This document shows, piece after piece, positions 33,992-42,352 of a DNA stretch of 64,000 nt; position 1 is the first letter of the stretch; each line of letters opens with the position of its first letter. This DNA comes from Anaerolineae bacterium (GTDB lineage Bacteria; Chloroflexota; Anaerolineae; Aggregatilineales; UBA2796), in contig JAHBVJ010000027.1 in NCBI GenBank assembly GCA_019637615.1, forward strand, positions 61,814 through 125,813, written 5' to 3'. Made by a program: the position numbers and the translations under genes. Under the pieces are notes generated by a model. That model worked only from the letters and a program-made list of their open reading frames with translations. It did not search any database and had not been told where the DNA came from.

Positions 33992-35035
33992 ATGATGCGA
34001 ACCAGAGCAATGTTCGTGATGCTATGGTTGGGCATTGTCGGTGCATTCACTGTTTTGTCTTGTGCGGCGCAAGCCACCAATATGACCGTCGAAGGAACGC
34101 CACGTGCAGTTTGTCCATCGTCCACACCACGTCCCACCTCCACATCATTGCCGCCAGACCGGCCCACTTACCCAGCCTACTTCGCGACGATGTTGGATTA
34201 TAATTTTGTGGATTCGACGCGTAATGTCATCCAACTCCAATACATCGCCCAAAATGTTGGTGAAGTGCGCGCCTTACTGCCAGATGGTCAAAGCGGGATT
34301 GTCGCGGTAACGAGCAGTGGTCCCGGCATCGTCGGCACGTATCCAATCTATATTCCACCAACGACGATGGGTGGGACGATCTACGTGGCCGCAGGCAGTT
34401 TTTCTGCTTCGTTCGTGGTCTATCGTTATGCTGGCACTGTCAGTGCTACACCCGCCCAACCGCCATGCTGTTTGCCAGCGCCTATCTATCCCACGCCACG
34501 ACCAACTTATACACCATGGCCGACGCCAACTCTCTATCAGCTTGCAGCACCGCAAGCGTTTCCATTAAATGTTCCCGTACGTAATGACAGTGGTCCCGTA
34601 CGTCTCATGTTTCGCATGAAAGCGATCTGGGAAAAAGACTTTCCGCTTGTGCCGCTCTTCACGGCGGCGACATGGGAGTTGGAAATCTCAAATATCGGGG
34701 CAGTAGAATTCGATTTTATTGGCGCATTGCAAACGTATGTCAGTGAGGTGGATTGGCTAGGATCGCTTCACTCTGGCATCTGGAGTCCGGCCCATCAGGC
34801 GGCTCAGTTTATGGGGATTGTCGAGCAAGCCTACAATCCTACAGCGCTGCGTCCGGGTGAAACCATCACCGTGAGAGTCGCGGCGTGGATTCCACAAACT
34901 GCCAAAGTGACCAAGGTGAACTTCATCCTCAATGTGTATCAAGCGGGAGACCCCGGCTTCGCGACCTTTACACCGGGAAAGGAACGCTTACTCGTGTGGC
35001 AAAATCGTCCTGATAGCGACTGTCCTGCGTGGTAA
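33992..35035 (+). CDS. Putative surface lipoprotein of the transfer operon
   Basis: 347 residues. The N-terminus (FVMLWLGIVGAFTVLSCAAQ) looks like a lipoprotein signal with the lipobox LSCA, so Cys would be lipidated. After a Pro/Thr linker come two beta-rich regions (about 60-145 and 190-345) separated by another Pro-rich linker with PPCCLPAP. The last part (LRPGETITVRVAAWIPQT) resembles extracellular beta domains. Function unknown. ATG 33992 or 33995. It ends 13 bases before the VirB6-like gene. Confidence 0.65.
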   Translation: MMRTRAMFVMLWLGIVGAFTVLSCAAQATNMTVEGTPRAVCPSSTPRPTSTSLPPDRPTYPAYFATMLDYNFVDSTRNVIQLQYIAQNVGEVRALLPDGQSGIVAVTSSGPGIVGTYPIYIPPTTMGGTIYVAAGSFSASFVVYRYAGTVSATPAQPPCCLPAPIYPTPRPTYTPWPTPTLYQLAAPQAFPLNVPVRNDSGPVRLMFRMKAIWEKDFPLVPLFTAATWELEISNIGAVEFDFIGALQTYVSEVDWLGSLHSGIWSPAHQAAQFMGIVEQAYNPTALRPGETITVRVAAWIPQTAKVTKVNFILNVYQAGDPGFATFTPGKERLLVWQNRPDSDCPAW

Positions 35036-35048
35036 AGGAGGGATATCC

Positions 35049-38000
35049 ATGATGTGGTTCCACAGGTTCCGTGTTACTCAACGACAGTATCGATTACTCA
35101 TCGTCATCTTGATTTTGGGGTTGAGTCTGTTGCCCATCTTAGCATCCCCTGTTCAGGCGCAAGGTTGTGGGATGGGCGATCTGATGTGTGAAATCAACGC
35201 CTTGCTTGAAAAGACGACAGACTTTATCAACCTCGAAGCGAATTATGCGTTGCACAGCACCTTATACCAGTTCATTCATGACGTGGCGGTGCTGCTATGG
35301 GGATTTTGGAAAGCCCTGTACAGTGTAGCGGTCGGTGTCGGCTGGATTGCCGATTGGATGGGGGCGAACCTATTTCAACCCATGATCCAAACCACCACCG
35401 ATATGACCAAATCTGTCATCTCCATCGTAACGTTCGTGGCGCTCGTTGTGTTGGGATGTACTTACGTCCTCTCGTCGGTCATTCGGTTACGGGTCGTTAA
35501 CCCTCGGAATGCATTTTTGTGGTTGCTCGCCATTGGCTTATTCTTCCAACTCGCCCCCCAATTGTTTAGTGGTATGTTTGCGTTCCGGAACAGCATGAAC
35601 ACCTTTATGATGGCAACCGCTACACAGGCACTGAATGGTAAGAACCCATTTGCCAAGTTATCTACGGATGATCCCGACAAAACTGGCCTGAATAAGATGC
35701 TGCCGCCATGTCACAATTTTGCGGCTTACTTTCCCAGCACCGCTGGCATCGCCCTCAATGGATTGGATATCGGGCTTGCCTACTTACGAGCAGATGGCTT
35801 CGACGTATTGTCAGATGGCAGTCGATGCAGTGGAGTGCCGGTAGTGGCGACTTCCACCGACTTACCACGGTCCTGGTATCAGGACAATGGCTATTTCAAT
35901 CTCCTGATGGCACCTGATACATGGCATGATGGTGCTTTAACCACGGATGAAAAGATAACCCTCATGAAGACAGCCGTGCAAATGGCATTTGCCAGCATCG
36001 CACGGTTGCTCAATGATTTGCCCATTGTCGTATTTGGCATTATGGAACAATTCATTGGGTTGTGTCTGGTACTCGCGATTGGTTTGGTATTTGCCTCCTT
36101 CTCGATTGCTGCTTTGTTCGCCTTTTTTGAGCGTACGGAATCTATCGCGTGGGCCGTCATGGATAACTGGTTGTCGCTTATCGTGCAGATGTTTTTCATT
36201 GGTTTGCTACAAGCGATGGTACTGGCGCTCTATGTAAGTGCTGCTAAGCAACCGAATCCAAGTCCACTGGTCACGGTCGCGCTGGCATGGATGGGCTTAT
36301 TCATTTTTGTGATGCTCTTGCAATCTGCCATGAAGGCAGTCTGGAATGCGTTCAATCGTCTATTTGAGGCAGTTGGCATGGTCACACGGGCAAAAGTGAC
36401 GCCCGGTGAGACGCTTATCGGCGGTGTGCAGGTAGGTGCCGCCATCGTTTCAGGCGGTGCTACGTTAGCGGGGAATATAGGTGGAGCCACCGCCGCTTTA
36501 GCCAATGGTGGAACGTGGGCACAAGCAGCCGGTATGGCAATGGGTGGCAATCGCGCTTTGGATGGAGCGGCGTGGCAACTTACGCGCTTGCCCGGTGTAC
36601 GCAACACCATGATAGGTGAGGTAGCCGAACAATTCGTTGAAGGCTCGGCCGCCGCACGGGCGGGACAAGCGGTGATGGCAGCCATACCGGGCGGCGGTGC
36701 GATTGCTCAATTGACTGGGGCAAGTGTCGGTACGGCGTTTCTAACCGACCGTAACCGTCAGCATGAACAAGCCTATTTGGATGAGCATGGTCAAGTCTAC
36801 TGGCAAGCTCCACCGCTGCAAAATGGGATGAATAATCGCGTAGAAACATTGACTCGCGGACCCCATTGGGATAACGACGCATCGGCACGGATAGGTCGTG
36901 GTGGTCTACCTATCCAAAATACGGATGGAACGCCATTATCGCGTCAGTCGTTGCACCAAGAGGAAGCAGTAACTACAACCACACTTGCCCAAGTGTGGCG
37001 ACCAACCGTACGCACTAACGACGATCTGTTGCGCGAACCTGCGCGTAGTGAAACCTCCGGCGTATCTACGGCGACTACGGATACGGCTCTCGCTGACTCG
37101 CTGTTAGCACGCTCTGGGCGTTATGCCGACATGCTACAGAGGCGAGATGCACGGTTCTCTCGTGGTGAAAACGAGGAAAGCTATCGTGAGCAAGTTGGAG
37201 ACAACGGTGAACCAGAATTTTGGCATTTGGTGAATCGGCAGCCGCTGACTGCACGCCAATTTCTGATGTATGGCGAGGGCATAACGCCGGATCTAGACAA
37301 TAATCGTGAGTACATCCGGTTCCAGCGGCACGATGGCGCGTTTGAACGGCAAACATGGGAGCGTGTCGAGGCTATCCCGGAGGTCATACACCCTGTCACC
37401 AGAGCTACACTCAGTGCAGCCGATACCGATCTGGATGAAGGGCTACAACGCGACGTGCAAAACGCTGTTGCAGCAAATGCCGTGGTAAGCAACGGCACGC
37501 AGCAACAGGGGTCTGGGACTGATATAGATGGCTCTCAGCGCTTAGAACAAGCTGCCACTCAATTTAACGCGGCAGTGAGCGCCGTCGGAGATACTCTCGC
37601 GCGAGCGGCAGAAACGCAACTACGCGCAGCCACAATGGCTGCTAATCATCAGGCGTCAGCAATGACTGATGGCGCTTTGCATGTGGATGGCACAAACGGT
37701 GTCGCCGCGGTGATGGGTAAAACGGTAGCTGCTTTGCAAATGGAGAATGCGCAGACTGGAAATCTCATCACCACACCGGAACGGGTCTCACGCGCCTTGA
37801 CGGGCGCAGTGAACGTGATGCCCATCACTGATACTCCAGTCGAGCACCGTCTTTCTCCTATCGCTGCCTTCGCAGACAGAGCCGTGACAATGGGCTTAAG
37901 CGGCACTGACGCGCAGCAGGTCTTGCAGGAAATTCAAACTGATCCGCAAGGCCGCTTGTCACCTGTCACACGCCAAACACTGGTACAACAGCAACACGCG

Positions 38001-38210
38001 ATGGGACGTTCATGGCATGTCAGCATGGGAAATGTGCAGGCTTTGGAAGTGGCGGCGCGTCAACTTCCTGACCAGTTGGAGATTCATGGGGCAAAGCCTG
38101 TTGCTCTGCCATCTCCAAGTGATGTTGATGTTGTCTCGACGGCTTCAGTGGACACCTTACGCGAACGCTATCGCCACAGATTACCTCAGGATGTAAAGCA
38201 CGTATCATGA
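35049..38210 (+). CDS. VirB6/TrbL-like polytopic transfer protein with long C-terminal tail
   Basis: 1053 residues. Signal or first membrane segment YRLLIVILILGLSLLPILA, then several more segments up to about residue 440 (for example VISIVTFVALVVLGCTYVL, LCLVLAIGLVFASFSIAALFAFF and IVQMFFIGLLQAMVLALYV). This is the pattern of VirB6/TrbL, the channel component of the inner membrane complex. The following about 600 residues are soluble, Ala/Thr-rich, and begin with a glycine-rich stretch (GGVQVGAAIVSGGATLAGNI). ATG 35049 has AGGAGG a few bases upstream. Homology is inferred from topology, size and operon position. Confidence 0.75.
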   Translation: MMWFHRFRVTQRQYRLLIVILILGLSLLPILASPVQAQGCGMGDLMCEINALLEKTTDFINLEANYALHSTLYQFIHDVAVLLWGFWKALYSVAVGVGWIADWMGANLFQPMIQTTTDMTKSVISIVTFVALVVLGCTYVLSSVIRLRVVNPRNAFLWLLAIGLFFQLAPQLFSGMFAFRNSMNTFMMATATQALNGKNPFAKLSTDDPDKTGLNKMLPPCHNFAAYFPSTAGIALNGLDIGLAYLRADGFDVLSDGSRCSGVPVVATSTDLPRSWYQDNGYFNLLMAPDTWHDGALTTDEKITLMKTAVQMAFASIARLLNDLPIVVFGIMEQFIGLCLVLAIGLVFASFSIAALFAFFERTESIAWAVMDNWLSLIVQMFFIGLLQAMVLALYVSAAKQPNPSPLVTVALAWMGLFIFVMLLQSAMKAVWNAFNRLFEAVGMVTRAKVTPGETLIGGVQVGAAIVSGGATLAGNIGGATAALANGGTWAQAAGMAMGGNRALDGAAWQLTRLPGVRNTMIGEVAEQFVEGSAAARAGQAVMAAIPGGGAIAQLTGASVGTAFLTDRNRQHEQAYLDEHGQVYWQAPPLQNGMNNRVETLTRGPHWDNDASARIGRGGLPIQNTDGTPLSRQSLHQEEAVTTTTLAQVWRPTVRTNDDLLREPARSETSGVSTATTDTALADSLLARSGRYADMLQRRDARFSRGENEESYREQVGDNGEPEFWHLVNRQPLTARQFLMYGEGITPDLDNNREYIRFQRHDGAFERQTWERVEAIPEVIHPVTRATLSAADTDLDEGLQRDVQNAVAANAVVSNGTQQQGSGTDIDGSQRLEQAATQFNAAVSAVGDTLARAAETQLRAATMAANHQASAMTDGALHVDGTNGVAAVMGKTVAALQMENAQTGNLITTPERVSRALTGAVNVMPITDTPVEHRLSPIAAFADRAVTMGLSGTDAQQVLQEIQTDPQGRLSPVTRQTLVQQQHAMGRSWHVSMGNVQALEVAARQLPDQLEIHGAKPVALPSPSDVDVVSTASVDTLRERYRHRLPQDVKHVS

Positions 38211-39565
38211 CAAATAAAGCCGACATTTTCACCTACCATGCACCGCATCAGTTGCAAACCATGTCATTAGCGGAATTAGAAGCTCTTTGGGATCTGGTGC
38301 CGACTGAACGACAACGGCAGTATCGGGTTATCTACGACCGGTATGTACGGAGTGAAGGGGCCGTAGCCTCGGATACTGAGGAATTAGCAGCCTTGGCGCA
38401 ACTCATTGACCAATTTTATGTGCTTGAAACGATGGTGCCAGTGCTACCCAATGGAGACCACTGGGTGCGTGTGCCGAAACAGATTCGCGAGGCTGCTGAA
38501 ACAAACATCGATCTCGCGCCTTCGGAGGAAAATGTACCGAACAACATCACGGCCTCCATGTTGCCAGTTATAGCAGCGTTAGGCGTGGCGCTCATCATTG
38601 TCGTATTTTTCTTCATACGCGGTCTCAGTCAACGCAATACAGCTGATGGTGCACCCCAAGCTCTTACGCCGACACGTAGCCCGACCCCGGGTCGCTCACC
38701 AACGCCGACACCCATTGCGCTGGAAGCTCAAGATAGTATCATTCGTGGAGGTGATGCGAGTAATAGTGCGATATTTCCCGTCAATCTGCGTATTGCCCAA
38801 GCCGGAGATAATCAACCGCGCTTTTTTGTGGTGCAGCGACGGCTAATTCAGACTACCGAATGGAGCTATGATCCCAACCCGGACATCGCAAGCTACGTCG
38901 CAGGATTAAGCATTCGACCAGTCATCGGTATTCCGTGGAGCGAGGCCAACGTCTTATTGTTTGAGTACATGCTGCCGGGCACGATCTTTGACTTGCAAAT
39001 GAATACGGGTAGTACTTTACGTTTCCAATTTTCATCTAAGCAGTCCGTAAATCGCAGCGATACGAGCTGGTTCCGGCAACTCGGGCCGGGGTTAGCACTG
39101 GTACTCATTGGAGAGCGAGATGCAACTACGGGAGAGTTAACCTCCAATCGTGTGGTGGTTACTGCCGGATACGATGTCGAGCAGGAATTATCGACGGCAG
39201 GTGACATTGTAGGAATAGACTTGCCGAAGGTTGATCCACCTACGCCAACGGCAACATCTACACCTTTTCAGCGTATTGATGTAAACCTCATTTCAGCAGA
39301 ATCTACGACTGGGTGGGTCAAGGTGAAGTTGCGAATCTACAACGGACGTTTGACACCTATCGTGGTTGATCCCAATACTATACAAATAGCGTACGGGTAT
39401 GCGGAAAATCCGGTTGGCCCCACTGAATCAGCTGATCTGACTGCATTCGAACTGGCATCAGGTCAAGCAGTAGATTTGACCATCACATTTGCATGGCAGG
39501 GCGAACCCTATTGTACGTTGAGTCTCTTTGATTATCGTTTTTCCATCACACTTGTGCGGAAATAG
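38207..39565 (+). CDS. Single-TM protein with a degenerate sortase-like domain
   Basis: 452 residues, in ATGA overlap with the VirB6-like gene. A cytoplasmic N-terminus (1-115), one transmembrane segment (MLPVIAALGVALIIVVFFFI, about 118-138), a Pro/Thr linker, then an extracytoplasmic domain (about 170-345). Its segment YMLPGTIFDLQMNTGSTLRF resembles the sortase L-x-PGD strand and PGLALVLIGERDATTGELTS the sortase LTLxTC region, but the catalytic Cys is replaced, so it would be inactive. The C-terminal domain (about 365-450) is beta-rich. Last gene of the plus-strand transfer operon. The sortase link is an inference. Confidence 0.6.
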   Translation: MTNKADIFTYHAPHQLQTMSLAELEALWDLVPTERQRQYRVIYDRYVRSEGAVASDTEELAALAQLIDQFYVLETMVPVLPNGDHWVRVPKQIREAAETNIDLAPSEENVPNNITASMLPVIAALGVALIIVVFFFIRGLSQRNTADGAPQALTPTRSPTPGRSPTPTPIALEAQDSIIRGGDASNSAIFPVNLRIAQAGDNQPRFFVVQRRLIQTTEWSYDPNPDIASYVAGLSIRPVIGIPWSEANVLLFEYMLPGTIFDLQMNTGSTLRFQFSSKQSVNRSDTSWFRQLGPGLALVLIGERDATTGELTSNRVVVTAGYDVEQELSTAGDIVGIDLPKVDPPTPTATSTPFQRIDVNLISAESTTGWVKVKLRIYNGRLTPIVVDPNTIQIAYGYAENPVGPTESADLTAFELASGQAVDLTITFAWQGEPYCTLSLFDYRFSITLVRK

Positions 39566-39920
39566 TGTGATTGACTTGCACGTATCGACCTATCTCAACG
39601 ACATTTACGGCATGTGACGGATTGCTGTTTGGTGTTAAAGAATGTGGTATTCGGTAGACAACATATTTTAACACCAAATCTGCCCTATTTCTGTCCTATT
39701 GGATTTTGCGGCATGGTGACTCGGTGTCTACAATGAGTGGTATCAGTAGATGAAACCACTGTTGCTACAGTAAACAACATATGAATGCAAGTCATTTCAT
39801 CCTCAACACCTCATTCCAAAACTGACTGCGTTCCATAAAATTGCCCATAAATTCCATTGTTGCCATACCAGAGGCAGAAAAACGTGCTGTAGTGCAGACT
39901 ATTTGCTTTGCGGATTGATC
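39566..39920 (+). promoter_or_regulatory. Control region of the P450/phosphorelay operon
   Basis: No gene in these 355 bases. A 12-bp perfect inverted repeat (TTTGGTGTTAAA 39628-39639, complement 39667-39678) may terminate the transfer operon or bind a regulator. ATTTCTGTCCT (39687-39697) is a copy of the 11-bp element motif. A promoter TTGCGG (39706-39711), 17-base spacer, TACAAT (39729-39734) follows directly, so the motif lies 8 bases upstream of the -35 box. The mRNA would have a leader of about 180 bases before ATG 39921. Confidence 0.6.
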
Positions 39921-40625
39921 ATGCCGAAAAACCTGTCCATAACACCAAGTGAACTTGAAGCTTCACAGATAATTGTGCGGAGTTTAGGACATCACCTGCG
40001 TAGCCCGCTTGTTGAAGTTGTAAATCAGTATGAGCAACTTTTAGATGAGTTGAAAGTGGTCATTCCACTGCCTACGCAACAAGCCATGTCTGCTGTACAA
40101 GCACGCACGCTCAAGCTTTTAGACAGCTTAAGCATCTTATCGGAATTGCTCTTATTTGAAGAAGGTGTTTTTCAGCTAACACCAACTTCACTCAATGCTT
40201 TGGTCGTTCAAGCCTGCACCCAACTGGAGAAAGAGGGTGCGCTTTCGTTAGCGCGTCTTGTGATAGATGTTCCATCTACGTTACCGCAGGTTAATGGCGG
40301 TATGCCTTTGTATTTTGCTCTTCAAACTGCATTGAGAATGTTCGCTGTAATTTTCAAAGAGAATTTGTTTATCTGCGCAACTCAGAAAGCCGAAAGAGTC
40401 GAGTTGCACCTACGAAATATCCATCTAAGAACAAAGTTACCACGGGTGTCTCCTGTAGATTTTTTACAGCGACACGGTGAATCCCATAGCATTTCCCTGT
40501 TCATATGCAAGCGAATAATGAAGTTAATAGGAACACAGTTTTCACTATACGGAAATGATATTTCAGAAGCAACGTTACAAGTTGATATGTGTTTCTCGCT
40601 CCCATTAGCAATTGTTACGCAATGA
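39921..40625 (+). CDS. Degenerate histidine-kinase-like protein
   Basis: 234 residues, soluble. The N-terminal part has an H-box-like motif SLGHHLRSPL with His24 at the phosphoacceptor position and His25 where active kinases carry Glu/Asp. A dimerisation helix pair follows, then an ATPase-fold remnant (about 130-234) without recognisable N or G boxes, although SLFICKRIMKLIGTQFSLYG corresponds to the helix after the G2 box. It may act as a phosphotransfer or scaffold protein rather than a kinase. ATG 39921 is chosen; a TTG lies 18 bases upstream. First gene of the nine-gene operon. Confidence 0.65.
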   Translation: MPKNLSITPSELEASQIIVRSLGHHLRSPLVEVVNQYEQLLDELKVVIPLPTQQAMSAVQARTLKLLDSLSILSELLLFEEGVFQLTPTSLNALVVQACTQLEKEGALSLARLVIDVPSTLPQVNGGMPLYFALQTALRMFAVIFKENLFICATQKAERVELHLRNIHLRTKLPRVSPVDFLQRHGESHSISLFICKRIMKLIGTQFSLYGNDISEATLQVDMCFSLPLAIVTQ

Positions 40626-40638
40626 GCGGAGACGGTAT

Positions 40639-41016
40639 ATGAGAATTTTGCTTATTGAAGACAATCAAATGAACGCCGAAATCTTCATGAGAATTTGTGA
40701 CGCTAAAGGATATTCAACTATCACACATTGCATCCTTGGTCGTGATGCATTAGAGCAAGCGCATAAGGAAGCATTTGATTTAATCTTTGTGGACTTTGAT
40801 CTGCCGGATATCAATGGCCTTCAAGTTGGATTATCTCTAGCTTGGGAAATGCAACGAGGAAAAATAGGTACAAGCCCACTCATTGCACTGACAGCACAGT
40901 CCGACAAAGCCTCTCAAGAGGAGGCGCAGCGTCTTGGGTTCCACGCTTTTCTCGGTAAACCTTTTACGGAAGCCGATGTTTCGTATCTTTTAGAGTATTT
41001 TGGCGCTCGTCGCTGA
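40639..41016 (+). CDS. Single-domain response regulator (CheY-like), first of three
   Basis: About 125 residues, a lone receiver domain. Acidic pair in LLIEDN, phosphoacceptor Asp52 in FVDFDLPDINGL, Thr in LTAQS and the conserved Lys in LGKPFTEAD. No output domain, so it would pass a signal by phosphotransfer or protein contact. ATG 40639 has GGAGACGG upstream; it starts 13 bases after the degenerate kinase and ends 12 bases before the first P450. Confidence 0.88.
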   Translation: MRILLIEDNQMNAEIFMRICDAKGYSTITHCILGRDALEQAHKEAFDLIFVDFDLPDINGLQVGLSLAWEMQRGKIGTSPLIALTAQSDKASQEEAQRLGFHAFLGKPFTEADVSYLLEYFGARR

Positions 41017-41028
41017 GAGGATTTCCAA

Positions 41029-42336
41029 ATGTCCAATGCTTCAATCGGCTATCCACCCGGTCCTGCTGCCAGCGAATCACGGAAACTGTTGTTGTCCTTT
41101 CGACGCGATACGCTACGTTTCTGGTGTGATTTGCATGATACATACGGCGATTTCGTTCAGTTCACCTTGGGTGGCAGCCATATGTATTCGCTACGAGATC
41201 CACAACTTATTCGAGAAGTATTAGTGGACAAGAACGCTATTATGCGACGCACAGATTACACGTGGGATACATTGGGTCGCTTTCTTGGTGAAGGTCTTGC
41301 GGTTAGCCACGGAGAAGTTCATCGCCGTCGCCGCTCCATCATTCAACCGTTGTTTACGCCAGCTTGGATCGATGGTTACACGAACGAGATTTGGGAATGT
41401 ACTCAAGAGCTTATGGCATCATGGCAGCACAATGATATTCGGAATATTTCCGATGATATGCATCATCTCACACTAAATATTATCTACCGAACTATCTTTG
41501 GTACGGAGACAGGTGAGCTTGAAGGCCAGATCAAGAATGCAGTTGCCGTTATTCAAGCGGCATCAGCGCAGCGAATGCAAACAGGAACAATTCAAACTGA
41601 CGAATCGGTACTTCAGCAAACGCTTCAGACGCTTAATGACGCTATTGATGATTTAGTTTCACGTTCGCAGGAAAAAGGCAGGAAAACTTTATTATCTCTG
41701 CTTGCTGAAAGCACTGCTGACTCAAGTTCAACGCTAACCGCCACAGAAATTCGTGAAGAAGTGCTTACCTTCTTCATGGCAGGTCAAGAAACCTCCGCTA
41801 ATGCGTTGGCATGGGCATGGCATCTGCTTGGAAGCCATCCCACTGTGCAAACCAAACTTCAAAATGAAATCCGCGATGTGGTACAGGAACAACCTCTTGC
41901 GCCGGAAAGATTTGCTCAGATGCCATACCTTGAATCTGTGCTGAAAGAAACACTTCGGATCTTTCCTCCTGCATGGATTATTGGTCGTTGCGCACTCGAA
42001 CCAGTCGAGATTGGCGGATACACCATTGAGCCAAATGAACCAATCAATATCTGCATCTATGCGCTTCACCGAAATACCAAGGTTTTCCCAGATCCAGAAG
42101 CGTTTATCCCAGAGCGTTTTGTCACCGAACCTCCACGTTACTCGTATCTCCCGTTTGGGGCGGGTGCACATATCTGCATCGGTCAGCCATTAGCAATGCT
42201 AGAAATGGGCATTGCGCTGATAAGCATGCTACAGGCTTGGGATATTCGCCCGGTAGCTGGGACACTTGTCACGCCCGAAGCGATGATGACGTTACGACCT
42301 GCGCCCAATGTGCTTGCTGAAGTAGTCCGGCGCTAG
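41029..42336 (+). CDS. Cytochrome P450, first of two
   Basis: Heme-thiolate monooxygenase, 435 residues, soluble. I-helix MAGQETSANALAW (oxygen activation), K-helix ExxR in ESVLKETLRIFP, PERF motif, and heme loop FGAGAHICIGQPLAM with Cys383. It looks closest to the bacterial fatty-acid or terpene hydroxylase-like P450s with AGxET, but the substrate is unknown. No ferredoxin or reductase gene lies in the window, so electrons must come from host partners. It lies between a receiver protein and a sensor kinase in one operon. Confidence 0.93.
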   Translation: MSNASIGYPPGPAASESRKLLLSFRRDTLRFWCDLHDTYGDFVQFTLGGSHMYSLRDPQLIREVLVDKNAIMRRTDYTWDTLGRFLGEGLAVSHGEVHRRRRSIIQPLFTPAWIDGYTNEIWECTQELMASWQHNDIRNISDDMHHLTLNIIYRTIFGTETGELEGQIKNAVAVIQAASAQRMQTGTIQTDESVLQQTLQTLNDAIDDLVSRSQEKGRKTLLSLLAESTADSSSTLTATEIREEVLTFFMAGQETSANALAWAWHLLGSHPTVQTKLQNEIRDVVQEQPLAPERFAQMPYLESVLKETLRIFPPAWIIGRCALEPVEIGGYTIEPNEPINICIYALHRNTKVFPDPEAFIPERFVTEPPRYSYLPFGAGAHICIGQPLAMLEMGIALISMLQAWDIRPVAGTLVTPEAMMTLRPAPNVLAEVVRR

Positions 42337-42352
42337 GCGAGACGATCCCATC

